In this document: piece by piece, positions 54,201-62,750 of the stretch
Numbering within the stretch: the stretch's first letter is position 1
Layout: each line of letters opens with the position of its first letter
Origin: GCA-020345945 sp964596985
GTDB lineage: Archaea > Thermoproteota > Bathyarchaeia > RBG-16-48-13 > GCA-020345945
Reading direction: 5' to 3'
Length of the DNA stretch: 64,000 nt
NCBI GenBank assembly: GCA_964596985.1
Contig: CAZQWG010000004.1
Coordinates: 1 to 64,000, forward strand
Notes under the pieces: generated by a model
Database searches by the model: none
What the model was told of the DNA's origin: nothing
Seen by the model: only the letters and a program-made list of their open reading frames with translations
Program-made: the position numbers and the translations under genes

Positions 54201-54807
54201 GCTCGGCTCGGTCAACTATCTCGCGGTCGATCAGTACGATCAACAGAAAGACGCGTATAGGCAACTCTCCTTAAGGAGGAACGAAGTCGAGGCGGAAAAG
54301 ATCTCAATTCTAAACTTCATGGAGGAGATCGATCAGAGAAAGCGTGACGCCTTCATGGACGCCTATTCCAAGATCAACACAGGGTTCAAGTTCTTCTTCT
54401 CGAAACTCACAGGTGGGGGAACAGGGTGGCTTGAGCTGGAGAACCCTGAGGACCCCTTCTCAGGTGGACTGGATATCTTTGCGCAATTCCCTGGAAAAGG
54501 CGCACGACTCGTGAGTGGAGCCAGCGGGGGAGAGAAATCCGTTGCAGCCGTTTCATTCATGTTCGCCATACAGGATCTGTCTCCTGCCCCATTCTACGCA
54601 TTCGACGAAGTCGACGCTCACCTCGACATACATAACGCTGAGAGGTTAGCTGATATGCTGCGAGAGAACTCGGCTGGTACTCAGTTCATCGTCGTCTCTC
54701 TGAGAGACGTTGTTATCGATAGAGCTCAGCAACTCTTCGGGGTATACGTTCACAGCGGGGTCTCAAGGATCCTATCAATCAAACTACCAAAGACAGTGGG
54801 AAGATAG
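51259..54807 (+). CDS. smc: Chromosome segregation ATPase SMC
   Basis: 1182 residues from TTG. N-terminal head with VISGPNGSGKSTVIDAIRF (Walker A), a coil to about 510, a hinge (about 515-660, RSIGAALSGWTKAIVVKDLK), a second coil, and the C-terminal head with LVSGASGGEKSVAAV (signature) and FYAFDEVDAHLD (Walker B). It forms the condensin ring that organises the chromosome. The stop overlaps the scpA start by one base. Confidence 0.97.
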   Translation: MVYIKKLELRGFKTFGPKKATISLDKGYTVISGPNGSGKSTVIDAIRFVLGELSARSLRAARFSEVIFDGSQGNKKSESALVVIHLDNTDRRIPIDLDTVTVSRKVNRNGQSVYKLNGRNISRSQLVDILSVGGINPKGHNIIMQGTVTRLADLTSEDRRKIVEDLTGIAEYDVKKSDAQVQLNQAEFNLRVAAARIEEVEKRMAALERERNDALRHTFLSNEIGRLRGLILSRNLEVLESDLAELRSGLQENNGLCETLKETIEDLRQRREKVESDYRDFNENIAGKGANQLFAIQENIGDINAQIAGLQSEMNSSKARLNALSEMRSKQSQQTSSLRVRIEEIQQRIVELSDERESLDSSLKEKQRENEELTSRIEKLRETLVGSEEKLKTLDEEINALTGNLNSLEARFQGYELRSEILLETLGSMEDRYSSFSSTLENLGQQIERLQKLRETEKTTLGKLDGALERSTTGKRSLRKELPKAEETAQKAKEALIEFRSQRGLLDLVSTEEKALSQIEEMAEAGALYGILGRVGSLLKPDPTYQRSIGAALSGWTKAIVVKDLKAAALCVESLRRTKLGRIKLIPLKNIESSSSIEVPKLEGVLGLASSFVRTEERFSTVARYLLGDTLVVTSEDIALELSSNGFRCVTLSGDLFEAGGGLESGFYRTPVAVSSLLPRASAIRSLGDNVKVLEEILLEKRENMETSVEEESRLLEERLRRSSDVQTLDHEIEAIQTYIAMVKNTLGSIEERMSKARTQQSEIESTSHSLGTERRELDSQLDRLKNRREVLTPEFGDAQLSELGAEKATALDEITSLKNQIISISGEISSLRSNLENSVEPELERSNLSMASSDSQIDELENTLKETNTSIITLSEQLDELEKSKERLSASLSSIQEERRRFERMLDEIDNELAETNSRYEPASKESHGMELEIQKKESEYEHLMGDLQALGFESRLETGEEDAEAIGSSLDQMRDELVRLGSVNYLAVDQYDQQKDAYRQLSLRRNEVEAEKISILNFMEEIDQRKRDAFMDAYSKINTGFKFFFSKLTGGGTGWLELENPEDPFSGGLDIFAQFPGKGARLVSGASGGEKSVAAVSFMFAIQDLSPAPFYAFDEVDAHLDIHNAERLADMLRENSAGTQFIVVSLRDVVIDRAQQLFGVYVHSGVSRILSIKLPKTVGR

Positions 54808-55481
54808 TGTCAGACTCTACCAGCTCATTGACTGAAAAACCTTTCTGGCTGCGTCCCCCTTGGATTGTGTTATTCGACCTCATTAGACTCCGACGTCTGA
54901 AGCCTTGGGACGTCAATCTAGGACGTATCTTGAACTCGTTTCTTCTTGAGATGAAGAGGCAGGGCTATATCGATTTTACGGCTTCGGGAATAGCTCTCCT
55001 ATCCTCGGCGACAATCTACCGAATGAAGTCGGAACTGATCTTGAAGCTACAAGAACCGCCGAAGCCACCCAAAGAGCGGACGGTCGATTTTGTACCCCCT
55101 GCAATACAGATGCCGTTTAGATACGAGTATACCACAACGAACCTAGATGATCTTCTTCAAGCACTAGAGGAGGCAATCAAGGCTGAGTCCGTAGCCCTCT
55201 CAAGTGAGTATGGAGTTGCCGAGCTGGTCTCTCCCCCTCCACTGCTCGAGGAATTGGATGTATTTCTTACGGAGATAGATCAACATACTGAGAAGCTATA
55301 CGAAAGGATTCAATATCTGATGGGCGAGGAGACTGGGATCACCTTTTCTTCACTGACTGCCGGCCTTGAGAGATTCGACATAGTCAGGACTTTTCTCATG
55401 CTTCTTTTTCTTGTGACAGATCACAAGATCGATCTTGCCCAGGAAGAGGAGTTCGGAGAAATACTTATTACCATACCGTAA
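54807..55481 (+). CDS. scpA: Condensin kleisin subunit ScpA
   Basis: 224 residues from GTG 54807, sharing one base with the SMC stop. LIRLRRLKPWDVNLGRILN and ALLSSATIYRMKSELILKL are the N-terminal kleisin helices that contact the SMC neck; the C-terminal winged helix (FLMLLFLVTDHKIDLAQEEE) contacts the SMC head. It closes the SMC ring. Confidence 0.92.
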   Translation: MSDSTSSLTEKPFWLRPPWIVLFDLIRLRRLKPWDVNLGRILNSFLLEMKRQGYIDFTASGIALLSSATIYRMKSELILKLQEPPKPPKERTVDFVPPAIQMPFRYEYTTTNLDDLLQALEEAIKAESVALSSEYGVAELVSPPPLLEELDVFLTEIDQHTEKLYERIQYLMGEETGITFSSLTAGLERFDIVRTFLMLLFLVTDHKIDLAQEEEFGEILITIP

Positions 55482-55497
55482 AGGGGCTCGGAAGAGC

Positions 55498-56088
55498 ATG
55501 GATGAGTCTGGAGAAGCGGAAGATCAAGAATCCCCTGAATCTGTACGGGTATCACAGGAACAGTGTTTGGTAGAGGCTGCGCTGTACGTCACCGGGAGAC
55601 CTCTAGATCTAAGGGAGCTCGGCTCTGTGATGGGTACTCGTTCAAAGAAGAAAGTAAGACCCGTTGTAAGAGCGGTCAAAGAGTCATACGATGCTCGAGG
55701 GGGGCCTTTAGAGATACTTGAATTGCCTGATGAACGTTTTGTTCTTCAATTGAAACCTCAGTTTACGGATAAGGTTAGACGACTTGCGACGCGTCCACTA
55801 CTGACTCCGGGACCTCTAAGGACCCTTTCATACATCGCCTTTCGACAACCCGTCACTCAATCCCAGGTGGCTTCGGTTAGAGGTCCGCACGTATACACCC
55901 ACATCCGGATGCTGGAGAGCATGGGATTGATCAAAAATGAAAGATTCGGAAGGACGAAACTTCTTAGAACTACCAAGTCTTTCTCAGACTATTTCAATCT
56001 CAGTCATGACGTTGCGGCGATGAAACGTCAACTTCGAGCGATCTTTGACACTCTGATCGAGGAAAACGAGAAACAACGGGCTCCTTGA
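55498..56088 (+). CDS. scpB: Condensin accessory subunit ScpB
   Basis: 196 residues from ATG 55498, 16 bases after scpA; the longer frame from 55435 overlaps scpA and lacks family sequence. Two winged-helix domains: EAALYVTGRPLDLRELGSVM and LRTLSYIAFRQPVTQSQVAS, then GLIKNERFGRTKLLRTT. It binds ScpA as a dimer. Complete smc-scpA-scpB operon. Confidence 0.92.
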   Translation: MDESGEAEDQESPESVRVSQEQCLVEAALYVTGRPLDLRELGSVMGTRSKKKVRPVVRAVKESYDARGGPLEILELPDERFVLQLKPQFTDKVRRLATRPLLTPGPLRTLSYIAFRQPVTQSQVASVRGPHVYTHIRMLESMGLIKNERFGRTKLLRTTKSFSDYFNLSHDVAAMKRQLRAIFDTLIEENEKQRAP

Positions 56089-56151
56089 TGAGCCTCCGAA
56101 AGATCTAGGGCATACATCCGATCATGTAGTTGCTTTAATAAGCTGTCTTCA

Positions 56152-56487
56152 TCACGATTGGGTTTCGGCTTTCTCGGAAGGTCTAGGGTGCGTTGGTTCA
56201 TCTGTTACAAGTTCTCTGTATTTGAGATTGCGTCGTTTAAGTTCTTGGAGAGTAGCCCACTCCAAATCTTCCTCCTCCTTATGTGCGGGTTCGACCCTCT
56301 CTGTCTCCTTCTGACTCTTCTGTTCTTGCATAAGTTTACGTCGTTCCCTCAATTCAATTGAAATAGAGACTACGCCGACAAGTACCTGTAACCATCCTGC
56401 GCGTGCACCCATGCCGAGAATCATCCCTAAACCCACAGTGATCATTGCAATGCCAAGGATTAGGAAAAACATCTTTCTCCTAGTCAC
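56152..56487 (-). CDS. Small membrane protein
   Basis: 111 residues. Two short hydrophobic segments (MFFLILGIAMITVGLGMIL and GWLQVLVGVVSISIEL) then a charged Glu/Lys/Arg-rich cytoplasmic tail (RRKLMQEQKSQKETERVEPA). No family recognised. It faces the scpB gene. Confidence 0.65.
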   Translation of the reverse strand: MTRRKMFFLILGIAMITVGLGMILGMGARAGWLQVLVGVVSISIELRERRKLMQEQKSQKETERVEPAHKEEEDLEWATLQELKRRNLKYRELVTDEPTHPRPSEKAETQS

Positions 56488-56737
56488 AACAATGGAAGCA
56501 TAGAGAGAAGAGCATTTCGGTACCAGACGTGTACCGATTTATATGATACAAACCAGCAAACCTGAAGATTCAGGCAAGTGCACCGATAATCAGGTAATCT
56601 ATCAGTAAACCACCCATCCTCTCATCACGACATATAGGATTTCTCTCTTCGGCTACGAAAACAATCCTTTTAGCATATCTTCTTCTCTCATAATCCCTAA
56701 ATTACGTTCCAATGACGGTAAATTGGAGTGGGGAATA

Positions 56738-59266
56738 GTGATCCGAGTTCTTCTTGTCGATGATGATCCCCAGCTGCTCAATCTTACCAAAGAGTTCCTT
56801 GAGCAACAAGAGAAAGACTTCGAAGTAGACACGGTCCTGTTAGCGAAAGAGGCACTCCTAATGCTCAAGGAGGCGGAGTACGACGTCGTAGTCTCAGACT
56901 ACCAGATGCCTGAGATGGATGGTCTCGAATTCCTCATCAATCTTCGGAATCAAGGTAAGGAGATCGCCTTCGTAATGTTTACTGGTAAGGGTCGGGAGGA
57001 AATTGCTGTCCAAGCCTTCAGGAAGGGTGCTGATGGCTACGTCATGAAAGGCGGGGAACACGGCTTACAGTATGCCACGCTGGCAAACTGCGTGCGCCAA
57101 GTAGTGACCCGTAGGAAAGCAGAGGAGGCGTTGAGACGGAGCGAAGAAAGGTATCGTACACTCATTGAGCTGGCTCATGACGGGATCATCCTAACTGAAG
57201 GATCGGAGCGAATCATCAAATTCGTCAATCGGCATATGGCTGAGCTACTCGGTTATACGACTCAAGAGCTCCTTGGCAGGAGTTTCGTGGATTTTGTTCA
57301 TCCAGACCAGATGGAAGAATACTTGGCAACTAGAGAATCTCATATGTATGGAACTGGTGAAATCCTTGAAAGACATCTTAGAAAGAAGGACGGTTCGAAG
57401 CTCTATACCCTGATATCTGCATCACCAATCGACCCGAAGGCTGAACCCTCTTCAGCCCCGATCCTCGGTATTTTCACCGACATTACCGACCGCAAGCAGA
57501 TAGAGAATCAACTGAGAGAATCGGAGGGAAGACATAGAACCATAGTAGAGAACATTCACGACGCCCTAATCATCATCGGGGAGGACCGCCTCATAGAATA
57601 CGCGAATCCTCAAGCAGAGCGGCTCTCAGGCTTCAAGCTAGGGGAGATCGTAGGGAAACGTTTCGACGAGTTCCTGACCCCTGAAAGCTTGAAGATTATC
57701 AGTGAAAGATATGTGAAAAGAAGAAAGGGCGAATCTCTCCCCTCGATCTACGAGATGCAAATCGTCACCAAATCCGGTGACACGAGGGATCTGGAATTGA
57801 GCGCCTCCATTTTCACGGAGAACGATGGGAACCTGAAGACGATCGTGGCCTTCAAGGACATCAGTAAACGGAAGAGAGCTGAAGAGCAAATCATCTTCCA
57901 AGCTTCGCTCCTCAACCAGGTACATAGTTCTGTTATAGCTATAGATCTGGAGGGGAAGATTGTCTACTGGAATAGGTATGCCGAGGAGCTGTATCAATGG
58001 ACACCCGAGGAGACTCTCGGGAAGTATATCCTCGATTTCCCTATCTTCCCTCAAGATCCGGGCCTTGTATCAAAGTTCCTGAAGATAGTGAAAACCAAAG
58101 GATATTGGGAAGACGAATTCTTGAGTAGAAGAAAGGATGAAAGTACATTCCCTGCGTACGTCACTACTTCGCCAATTAAGGATAGGAATGGCGAGACAAT
58201 CGGCTTTGTAAGTGTGAGCAACGATGTCACGAAGAGGAGGAGACTGGAAGATGCCGTCAGGCAGAGTGAGAGAAGGCTCCTCTACGTTCTCGAGAATCTC
58301 GGGGCAGGTCTCATAATCTCAGACAGGGATGCCGTTGTAACCTATGCTAACCCTGCAGCAGGGGACCTGCTCGGATACAAGCCTGAAGAGATTATAGGAA
58401 GAGAGAGCAACTCCTTTGTGCATTATGACACCTTCACTAGAGGGGATACTGATGTTGTAGAAGGAAAGAATGGCGGCTCGTCATCCATCAATCTGATACT
58501 TGCCTCTAAGGACGGAAGTCCTGTGCCTGTTATGAATATAGCCACCCCGATCTTCGATGAGAAAGGGCAGTTCGACGGATCCTACTCGATCATAATCGAT
58601 CTGACCGAACAGAAGAGAAAGGAGGATCGATACCGTTTCCTCCACTCCCTCCTCAGGCACGACCTCGCAAATAAACTTCAAGGGGCATTTGTATGCCTTG
58701 GGCTCCTAGGACATACGGACCTAACAGAAAAACAGGAAGACTACGTGAGAACCCTCAGAGAGATATGCCAAGGTGTTCATGACCTGACAAATAAGATCTG
58801 TGAATTAGAGGAACTCGACGAATCTGTGGAGCCTGTAGACATCGATCTGGATCTTGCACTGAGGAGCGCAGTAGAAGAATATTCCGAGGTCGCCACTCGT
58901 AAGGGGATAGCGATCGATTACAGAGGAATGCCGGAAACGATTGTCAAAGCCAGTCCCCTGCTGAAGAGCGTATTCGCAAATATCGTTGACAATAGTATCA
59001 AACACGCCGAATGCAAGAAAATTGAGATTACACTGCGCGAATTCACAGATTCTTACTGTGTCACGATCAAAGACGATGGGAAAGGCTTTCCAGAGCTTGT
59101 AAAGAAGAATGTCTTCGAGAGAGGGGTTAGAGGTGTAGGTAGCTCGGGGAGCGGAATCGGCCTCTACCTAGTCAAAAGGATCATCGACACAAGCAACGGA
59201 AGGATACTGCTGAAAGACTCAGAGAAAGGAGCGGAGTTCGACATACGCCTGAAGAAGCCGAATTAA
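56738..59266 (+). CDS. Receiver-PAS4 hybrid histidine kinase
   Basis: 842 residues from GTG 56738 (GGAGTGGGGA before it; open from 56723). Paralogue of the kinase at 741-3293: receiver with VDDDP, Asp54 in VVSDYQMP and Lys in VMKGG; four PAS domains (about 130-250, 255-375, 380-500, 505-625); His641 in LLRHDLANK; HATPase with NIVDNSIKHAE, DDGKGFP and GSGIGLYLV. Soluble. The third PAS (VHSSVIAIDLEGKIVYWNR) differs from the first kinase. No regulator gene is adjacent. Confidence 0.93.
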   Translation: MIRVLLVDDDPQLLNLTKEFLEQQEKDFEVDTVLLAKEALLMLKEAEYDVVVSDYQMPEMDGLEFLINLRNQGKEIAFVMFTGKGREEIAVQAFRKGADGYVMKGGEHGLQYATLANCVRQVVTRRKAEEALRRSEERYRTLIELAHDGIILTEGSERIIKFVNRHMAELLGYTTQELLGRSFVDFVHPDQMEEYLATRESHMYGTGEILERHLRKKDGSKLYTLISASPIDPKAEPSSAPILGIFTDITDRKQIENQLRESEGRHRTIVENIHDALIIIGEDRLIEYANPQAERLSGFKLGEIVGKRFDEFLTPESLKIISERYVKRRKGESLPSIYEMQIVTKSGDTRDLELSASIFTENDGNLKTIVAFKDISKRKRAEEQIIFQASLLNQVHSSVIAIDLEGKIVYWNRYAEELYQWTPEETLGKYILDFPIFPQDPGLVSKFLKIVKTKGYWEDEFLSRRKDESTFPAYVTTSPIKDRNGETIGFVSVSNDVTKRRRLEDAVRQSERRLLYVLENLGAGLIISDRDAVVTYANPAAGDLLGYKPEEIIGRESNSFVHYDTFTRGDTDVVEGKNGGSSSINLILASKDGSPVPVMNIATPIFDEKGQFDGSYSIIIDLTEQKRKEDRYRFLHSLLRHDLANKLQGAFVCLGLLGHTDLTEKQEDYVRTLREICQGVHDLTNKICELEELDESVEPVDIDLDLALRSAVEEYSEVATRKGIAIDYRGMPETIVKASPLLKSVFANIVDNSIKHAECKKIEITLREFTDSYCVTIKDDGKGFPELVKKNVFERGVRGVGSSGSGIGLYLVKRIIDTSNGRILLKDSEKGAEFDIRLKKPN

Positions 59267-59310
59267 TACACACTATCTGTGAGGATTCTTGGGAGTGTTC
59301 CCGTCAACTC

Positions 59311-59439
59311 CTAGAGGACGCCCGATCTCTTGATTAGTCTCTTGAGCCGTCTAAGTTCAAGTTCCTGTTCCACGAATCTACTCTCGTACTCGCTGGGTTT
59401 CTGTTGGAGCTCCTTCGATACATTCATGGTCACCCTCAT
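59311..59439 (-). CDS. Small charged coiled protein
   Basis: A 42-residue ORF from ATG 59439: MRVTMNVSKELQQKPSEYES, then RFVEQELELRRLKRLIKRSG. It is a compact charged helix in a 240-base gap before hypE. A protein of this kind could be real, but there is no family, and no strong ribosome site. Confidence 0.4.
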   Translation of the reverse strand: MRVTMNVSKELQQKPSEYESRFVEQELELRRLKRLIKRSGVL

Positions 59440-59506
59440 GAAAAGTTTCGAATGAGCATTCTTGTAGGCCTTCGATTTTTCTTCTCGCGTCGCCCAAAAC
59501 CTGTAT

Positions 59507-60532
59507 TTAACATACTCTGGGTATGGGTGGACCTTGTGGCTTCTCTACTACTCGTGTCCCCCCTACCGATGTTTCTAAAAGAACGTATCCTGGATTACTC
59601 TTACGTATCTCACCTACTATTCTCGCCTTAGTTCCGTACTTTGTCTTTCTCATACCGTCAAGGGCTTCTTCAGCCCTCTCTGGTCTTACGCAAGCAACTA
59701 CGACGCCTTCGCAGGTGATCTCAAGAGGATCAAGGCCCAGCATCTCTGATGCCGCAATCACTGGATCTCGGATGGGAATATCCTCCTCTCTCACCCATAT
59801 GCTGACTCCGGACTTCTCGGCGATCTCGTTCAAAGCCATCGCCAATCCTCCTCTCGTGGGATCCTTCATCGCAGTGACTCCCTCCGTCTTCAAGGCAGCC
59901 TCGATGGTCTCCCATAAAGGGGCGACATCGGATTCCAATCTTGTCTCGAAACCCAAGCCCTCGCGTTTCGCGAGTAGTGCTATTCCATGATCGCCGACAG
60001 GCCCTGTCACTATGATCTTGTCTCCTCCTGACGCACCGTTATCTACAACAACTTTTCCCTTTCTTGCTACGCCGATTCCAGATGTCGTGATGACTAGCTG
60101 ATCTACTCTCCCCTTTGGCATGACCTTGAAATCCCCGCCGACTATTGCAACCGAGATCTCTTCCGCTGTTCTATTCATCGATTCAACTATCTTCTCAAGC
60201 TTTGAGAGTGGGAACCCCTCCTCAACTATTAACGCGTCAGAGATGGCTACTGGTCTTGCACCCATCACAGCTAGATCGTTCGTTGTGCCTGCCACTGAAA
60301 GCCGTCCGATATCTCCCCCTGGAAAGAATATCGGATGAACCGTGTGGCCGTCTATTGAAGACACTATTTCAAAGTCGCCCAACTTTACCGAGGCCCCGTC
60401 TGCCATCTCCTCTAGTCCTATTCCCTCTAGTGCTCGGCGAATGGTGACTCTTGGGAGAATGACTTCGCGTATCAATCTCTCCGTTGCCGCGGCTCCTGAA
60501 CCATGAGTCAAATCGATGAATTCTTCGGTCAA
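59507..60532 (-). CDS. hypE: Hydrogenase maturation factor HypE
   Basis: 341 residues of the AIR synthase fold. HGSGAAATERLIREVILPR at the N-terminus, VSSIDGHTVHPIFFPGGDIG, VVGD-type GGDFKVMPKG, MKDPTRGGLAMALNEIAEKS, and the C-terminus PPIPRVC, where the last Cys is the residue thiocarbamoylated and dehydrated to supply cyanide for NiFe hydrogenase. No other hyp or hydrogenase gene is in the window, so the rest of the pathway must be elsewhere. Confidence 0.94.
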   Translation of the reverse strand: MTEEFIDLTHGSGAAATERLIREVILPRVTIRRALEGIGLEEMADGASVKLGDFEIVSSIDGHTVHPIFFPGGDIGRLSVAGTTNDLAVMGARPVAISDALIVEEGFPLSKLEKIVESMNRTAEEISVAIVGGDFKVMPKGRVDQLVITTSGIGVARKGKVVVDNGASGGDKIIVTGPVGDHGIALLAKREGLGFETRLESDVAPLWETIEAALKTEGVTAMKDPTRGGLAMALNEIAEKSGVSIWVREEDIPIRDPVIAASEMLGLDPLEITCEGVVVACVRPERAEEALDGMRKTKYGTKARIVGEIRKSNPGYVLLETSVGGTRVVEKPQGPPIPRVC

Positions 60533-60644
60533 GTCTGCCTACACTCACATTCCACGAACCCTTCGCCCCAAGCTATATCCTTTTGGTTAATTGTCCCTGT
60601 TCGGCTGATCTGCTCGACAACACGATAGACCCCATCCAAGAAAG

Positions 60645-60653
60645 GTTTATATC
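60645..60653 (+). promoter_or_regulatory. TATA box of the S8e gene
   Basis: GTTTATATC preceded by purine-rich AAGAAAG (BRE-like). Expected start near 60677, about 20 bases before the TTG start of rps8e. Confidence 0.6.
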
Positions 60654-60697
60654 AATTGACTCTTTGATGAGGTCAAAACTACGTTTGGTGGTCATTC

Positions 60698-61078
60698 TTG
60701 CCCCAATGGCATGGCGACTTGAACAAGAGAAAGAGCACCGGTGGAAGACGGACACCCTCAAGGTTAAAGAGGGCGTTTGAAATGGGTAGTCGCCCGGCTG
60801 AGGTCCTCCTCGGAAAAAGGGTGTCTCGGAAACGGCGAGGTCTAGGAGGAAGGAGGAAGACGGTCCTCTTAAGAGCCGAGGAGATTAACGTAACCAACCC
60901 TAAGACTAAGAGTACGCAGAAGGTGAAGATCGAGGAGGTTCTTGAGAATCCGGCGAATGTTGACTACAATAGGCGGGGCGTGATCACTCGGGGTGCGATT
61001 GTAAGGACTCCGTTGGGAACTGCTCGAGTTACTTCTCGCCCAGGTCAGAATGGCATTGTCAATGGTGTCTTAATCTAA
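60698..61078 (+). CDS. rps8e: Ribosomal protein S8e
   Basis: 126 residues from TTG (MPQWHGDLNKRKSTGGRRTP), matching the archaeal length. KRVSRKRRGLGGRRKTVLLR, VNPKTK-like TNPKTKSTQKVKIEE, and the end FVNGVLI-type NGIVNGVLI. Small-subunit protein. Confidence 0.96.
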   Translation: MPQWHGDLNKRKSTGGRRTPSRLKRAFEMGSRPAEVLLGKRVSRKRRGLGGRRKTVLLRAEEINVTNPKTKSTQKVKIEEVLENPANVDYNRRGVITRGAIVRTPLGTARVTSRPGQNGIVNGVLI

Positions 61079-61175
61079 CGTTTTTCAAGACAATCCCTGA
61101 CTATCGTATTCTGCCGCAAACGCTAGTCCCGCAATTCTTAAGGCTCTTGATCCGAGAGATTCGTGAAGGGGTTCT

Positions 61176-61478
61176 ATGCGTCGCCGCGATATCCAAGTAA
61201 TCTGGTTGTCCTACTTCGATTCGAGAAAGACTCGGAGCGAGGGACGCCGTGTCTCCAAGCGATTGGCTCTAGATTCACCAAAACTCTCGGAGCTGATCTC
61301 TGCTTGTCGTCTTCTGGAACTTGAACCAGAGCCCTCCTCTGATGCGAGGTACTGTCGGTCAGGTTGGGAAAAGGGTGGGCGAGTTCTTGTGAATAGTAAA
61401 CTATCAAAGACTGGAACGCTACGTCAGATTGCCGAGAGGATGAACCAGGTGCGAACAAAGGAGAAGAAGAGAAGATAA
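61176..61478 (+). CDS. srp19: Signal recognition particle SRP19
   Basis: 100 residues. WLSYFDSRKTRSEGRRVSKR and GRVLVNSKLSKTGTLRQIA are the conserved RNA-binding regions of SRP19; basic tail RTKEKKRR. It binds SRP RNA and helps assemble SRP54. Downstream of S8e by 97 bases. Confidence 0.93.
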   Translation: MRRRDIQVIWLSYFDSRKTRSEGRRVSKRLALDSPKLSELISACRLLELEPEPSSDARYCRSGWEKGGRVLVNSKLSKTGTLRQIAERMNQVRTKEKKRR

Positions 61479-61662
61479 GGAGAATCCAACCCCAATATTA
61501 CCCTGAGCCATGTCTCGGTATATCCATCGCAGAAGTTACTGGACGGTATTCTGTGAAAAGAGATCTCAAGATGACTCTGATTTTGCAATCAATCCTCTTT
61601 CAACCCCTATCTTCTTGGATGACTCGAAACAACCCCAAAGAGACAACCGCAGGTATGCTGAG

Positions 61663-62349
61663 ATGGGACATGCTGAACTTCTACGGAAATTCCTAGGAAA
61701 GTCGATTAGAGACATCTACGGAAGGAATCTAGGCAATGTTGTAGGGATCATCCTCGACGAGCAGGGAGGAGTCGGGTCGATCGGAATCGAACGGGGAGAC
61801 GGAGGCTTCTCAAAATATTTCGCTGAGAACATCCTGATCAAAGGAGAAGACCTCGTTCTAGTTCCCTCTTGGAAAGTAAATGCCGAGAAATTTCAAAGGG
61901 GAATCACGCACACGGAAAAGCGAATAGATGCACTTGACCAATTACACGGTTCAGGGAAGATCTCAGAGCAAACCTATGAGAACCTGAAGAACTCTTACGA
62001 GAACGCGGTCGGCCAAAGGAACAACGCCCGCGATAGTCTTCTATCTCAACTCAAAAACCGTTCCGCCGAGCTTGTAAATGAATCCAATGTTCTTGAAGAA
62101 TTCTTGGCGAACGTTGAGGTTCAGCATTTGACAGGCGAACTCGATGAAGAATCATACGGTCTCGCGGTAGGCTCCCTAAAGTTGGCTTACAACAGGATGA
62201 TTGCCGAGAAGAATGACGTTGACTCTGTCCTAGGCGAGGTCACTGGGTCCAAACAGGAACAGAATCTCCCGGTTGAGCCTTCCAATCCAATGCTCGATAT
62301 CGATTCTGACAGAGACGCCGAACCGGAATCATTCGTGATGACCGAGTAG
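61663..62349 (+). CDS. CdvA-like PRC-barrel coiled-coil protein
   Basis: 228 residues from ATG 61663 (MGHAELLRKFLGKSIRDIYG); the frame is open from 61510 but the extra 51 codons do not look conserved. Residues 1-75 are a PRC barrel (GRNLGNVVGIILDEQGGVGS). Residues 80-200 form a helical/coiled region (TEKRIDALDQLHGSGKISEQ, YENLKNSYENAVGQRNNARD). The tail (DAEPESFVMTE) could bind an ESCRT-III-like protein. This is the architecture of CdvA, the membrane-binding first protein of the archaeal Cdv division system. No CdvB or CdvC is next to it, so the assignment is probable, not proven. Confidence 0.75.
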   Translation: MGHAELLRKFLGKSIRDIYGRNLGNVVGIILDEQGGVGSIGIERGDGGFSKYFAENILIKGEDLVLVPSWKVNAEKFQRGITHTEKRIDALDQLHGSGKISEQTYENLKNSYENAVGQRNNARDSLLSQLKNRSAELVNESNVLEEFLANVEVQHLTGELDEESYGLAVGSLKLAYNRMIAEKNDVDSVLGEVTGSKQEQNLPVEPSNPMLDIDSDRDAEPESFVMTE

Positions 62350-62420
62350 CCTATTCTTCCTCTTTTTCTCTTTAGGCTCCCAGAGCTAGATGGACAGTCT
62401 TAGACTGCATAACGGAACTC

Positions 62421-62430
62421 TTAAATAAAG
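62421..62430 (+). promoter_or_regulatory. TATA-like box before gar1-tfb
   Basis: TTAAATAAAG, about 45-50 bases before the TTG of gar1. The expected transcript would serve both gar1 and tfb. Confidence 0.45.
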
Positions 62431-62474
62431 ACGTCTGTTCCCTTCACTCAATTCTACTTTTTGGATGCGGGATC

Positions 62475-62750
62475 TTGAAGAGGTTGGGGACGGTACATCT
62501 GCTTTCACACTCTGGAAGGGCGATCCTTCGGAGCAAAACCGTTCCCAGACTGGGCGAAAACGTCTATGATAGTCGCCTCAACGATGTCGGAGTCGTAAGC
62601 GATGTCTTTGGTCCTGCAGACTACCCGTTTATCTCCGTGACCGTCAAACAAGACAACCCTCAGACAATTGTCGGTCAGCCTTTGTACCTGACTAGATCCA
62701 AACGTGGACCCGCTTGGAAGGTGGATGGATGGAAAAGAAAGAACGATTAG
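62475..62750 (+). CDS. gar1: H/ACA RNA-protein Gar1
   Basis: 91 residues from TTG. SHSGRAILRSKTVPRLGENV and VGVVSDVFGPADYPFISVTV are the Gar1 barrel. It stabilises the H/ACA guide RNP that makes pseudouridine. It overlaps the start of tfb, an arrangement common in archaea. Confidence 0.94.
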   Translation: MKRLGTVHLLSHSGRAILRSKTVPRLGENVYDSRLNDVGVVSDVFGPADYPFISVTVKQDNPQTIVGQPLYLTRSKRGPAWKVDGWKRKND

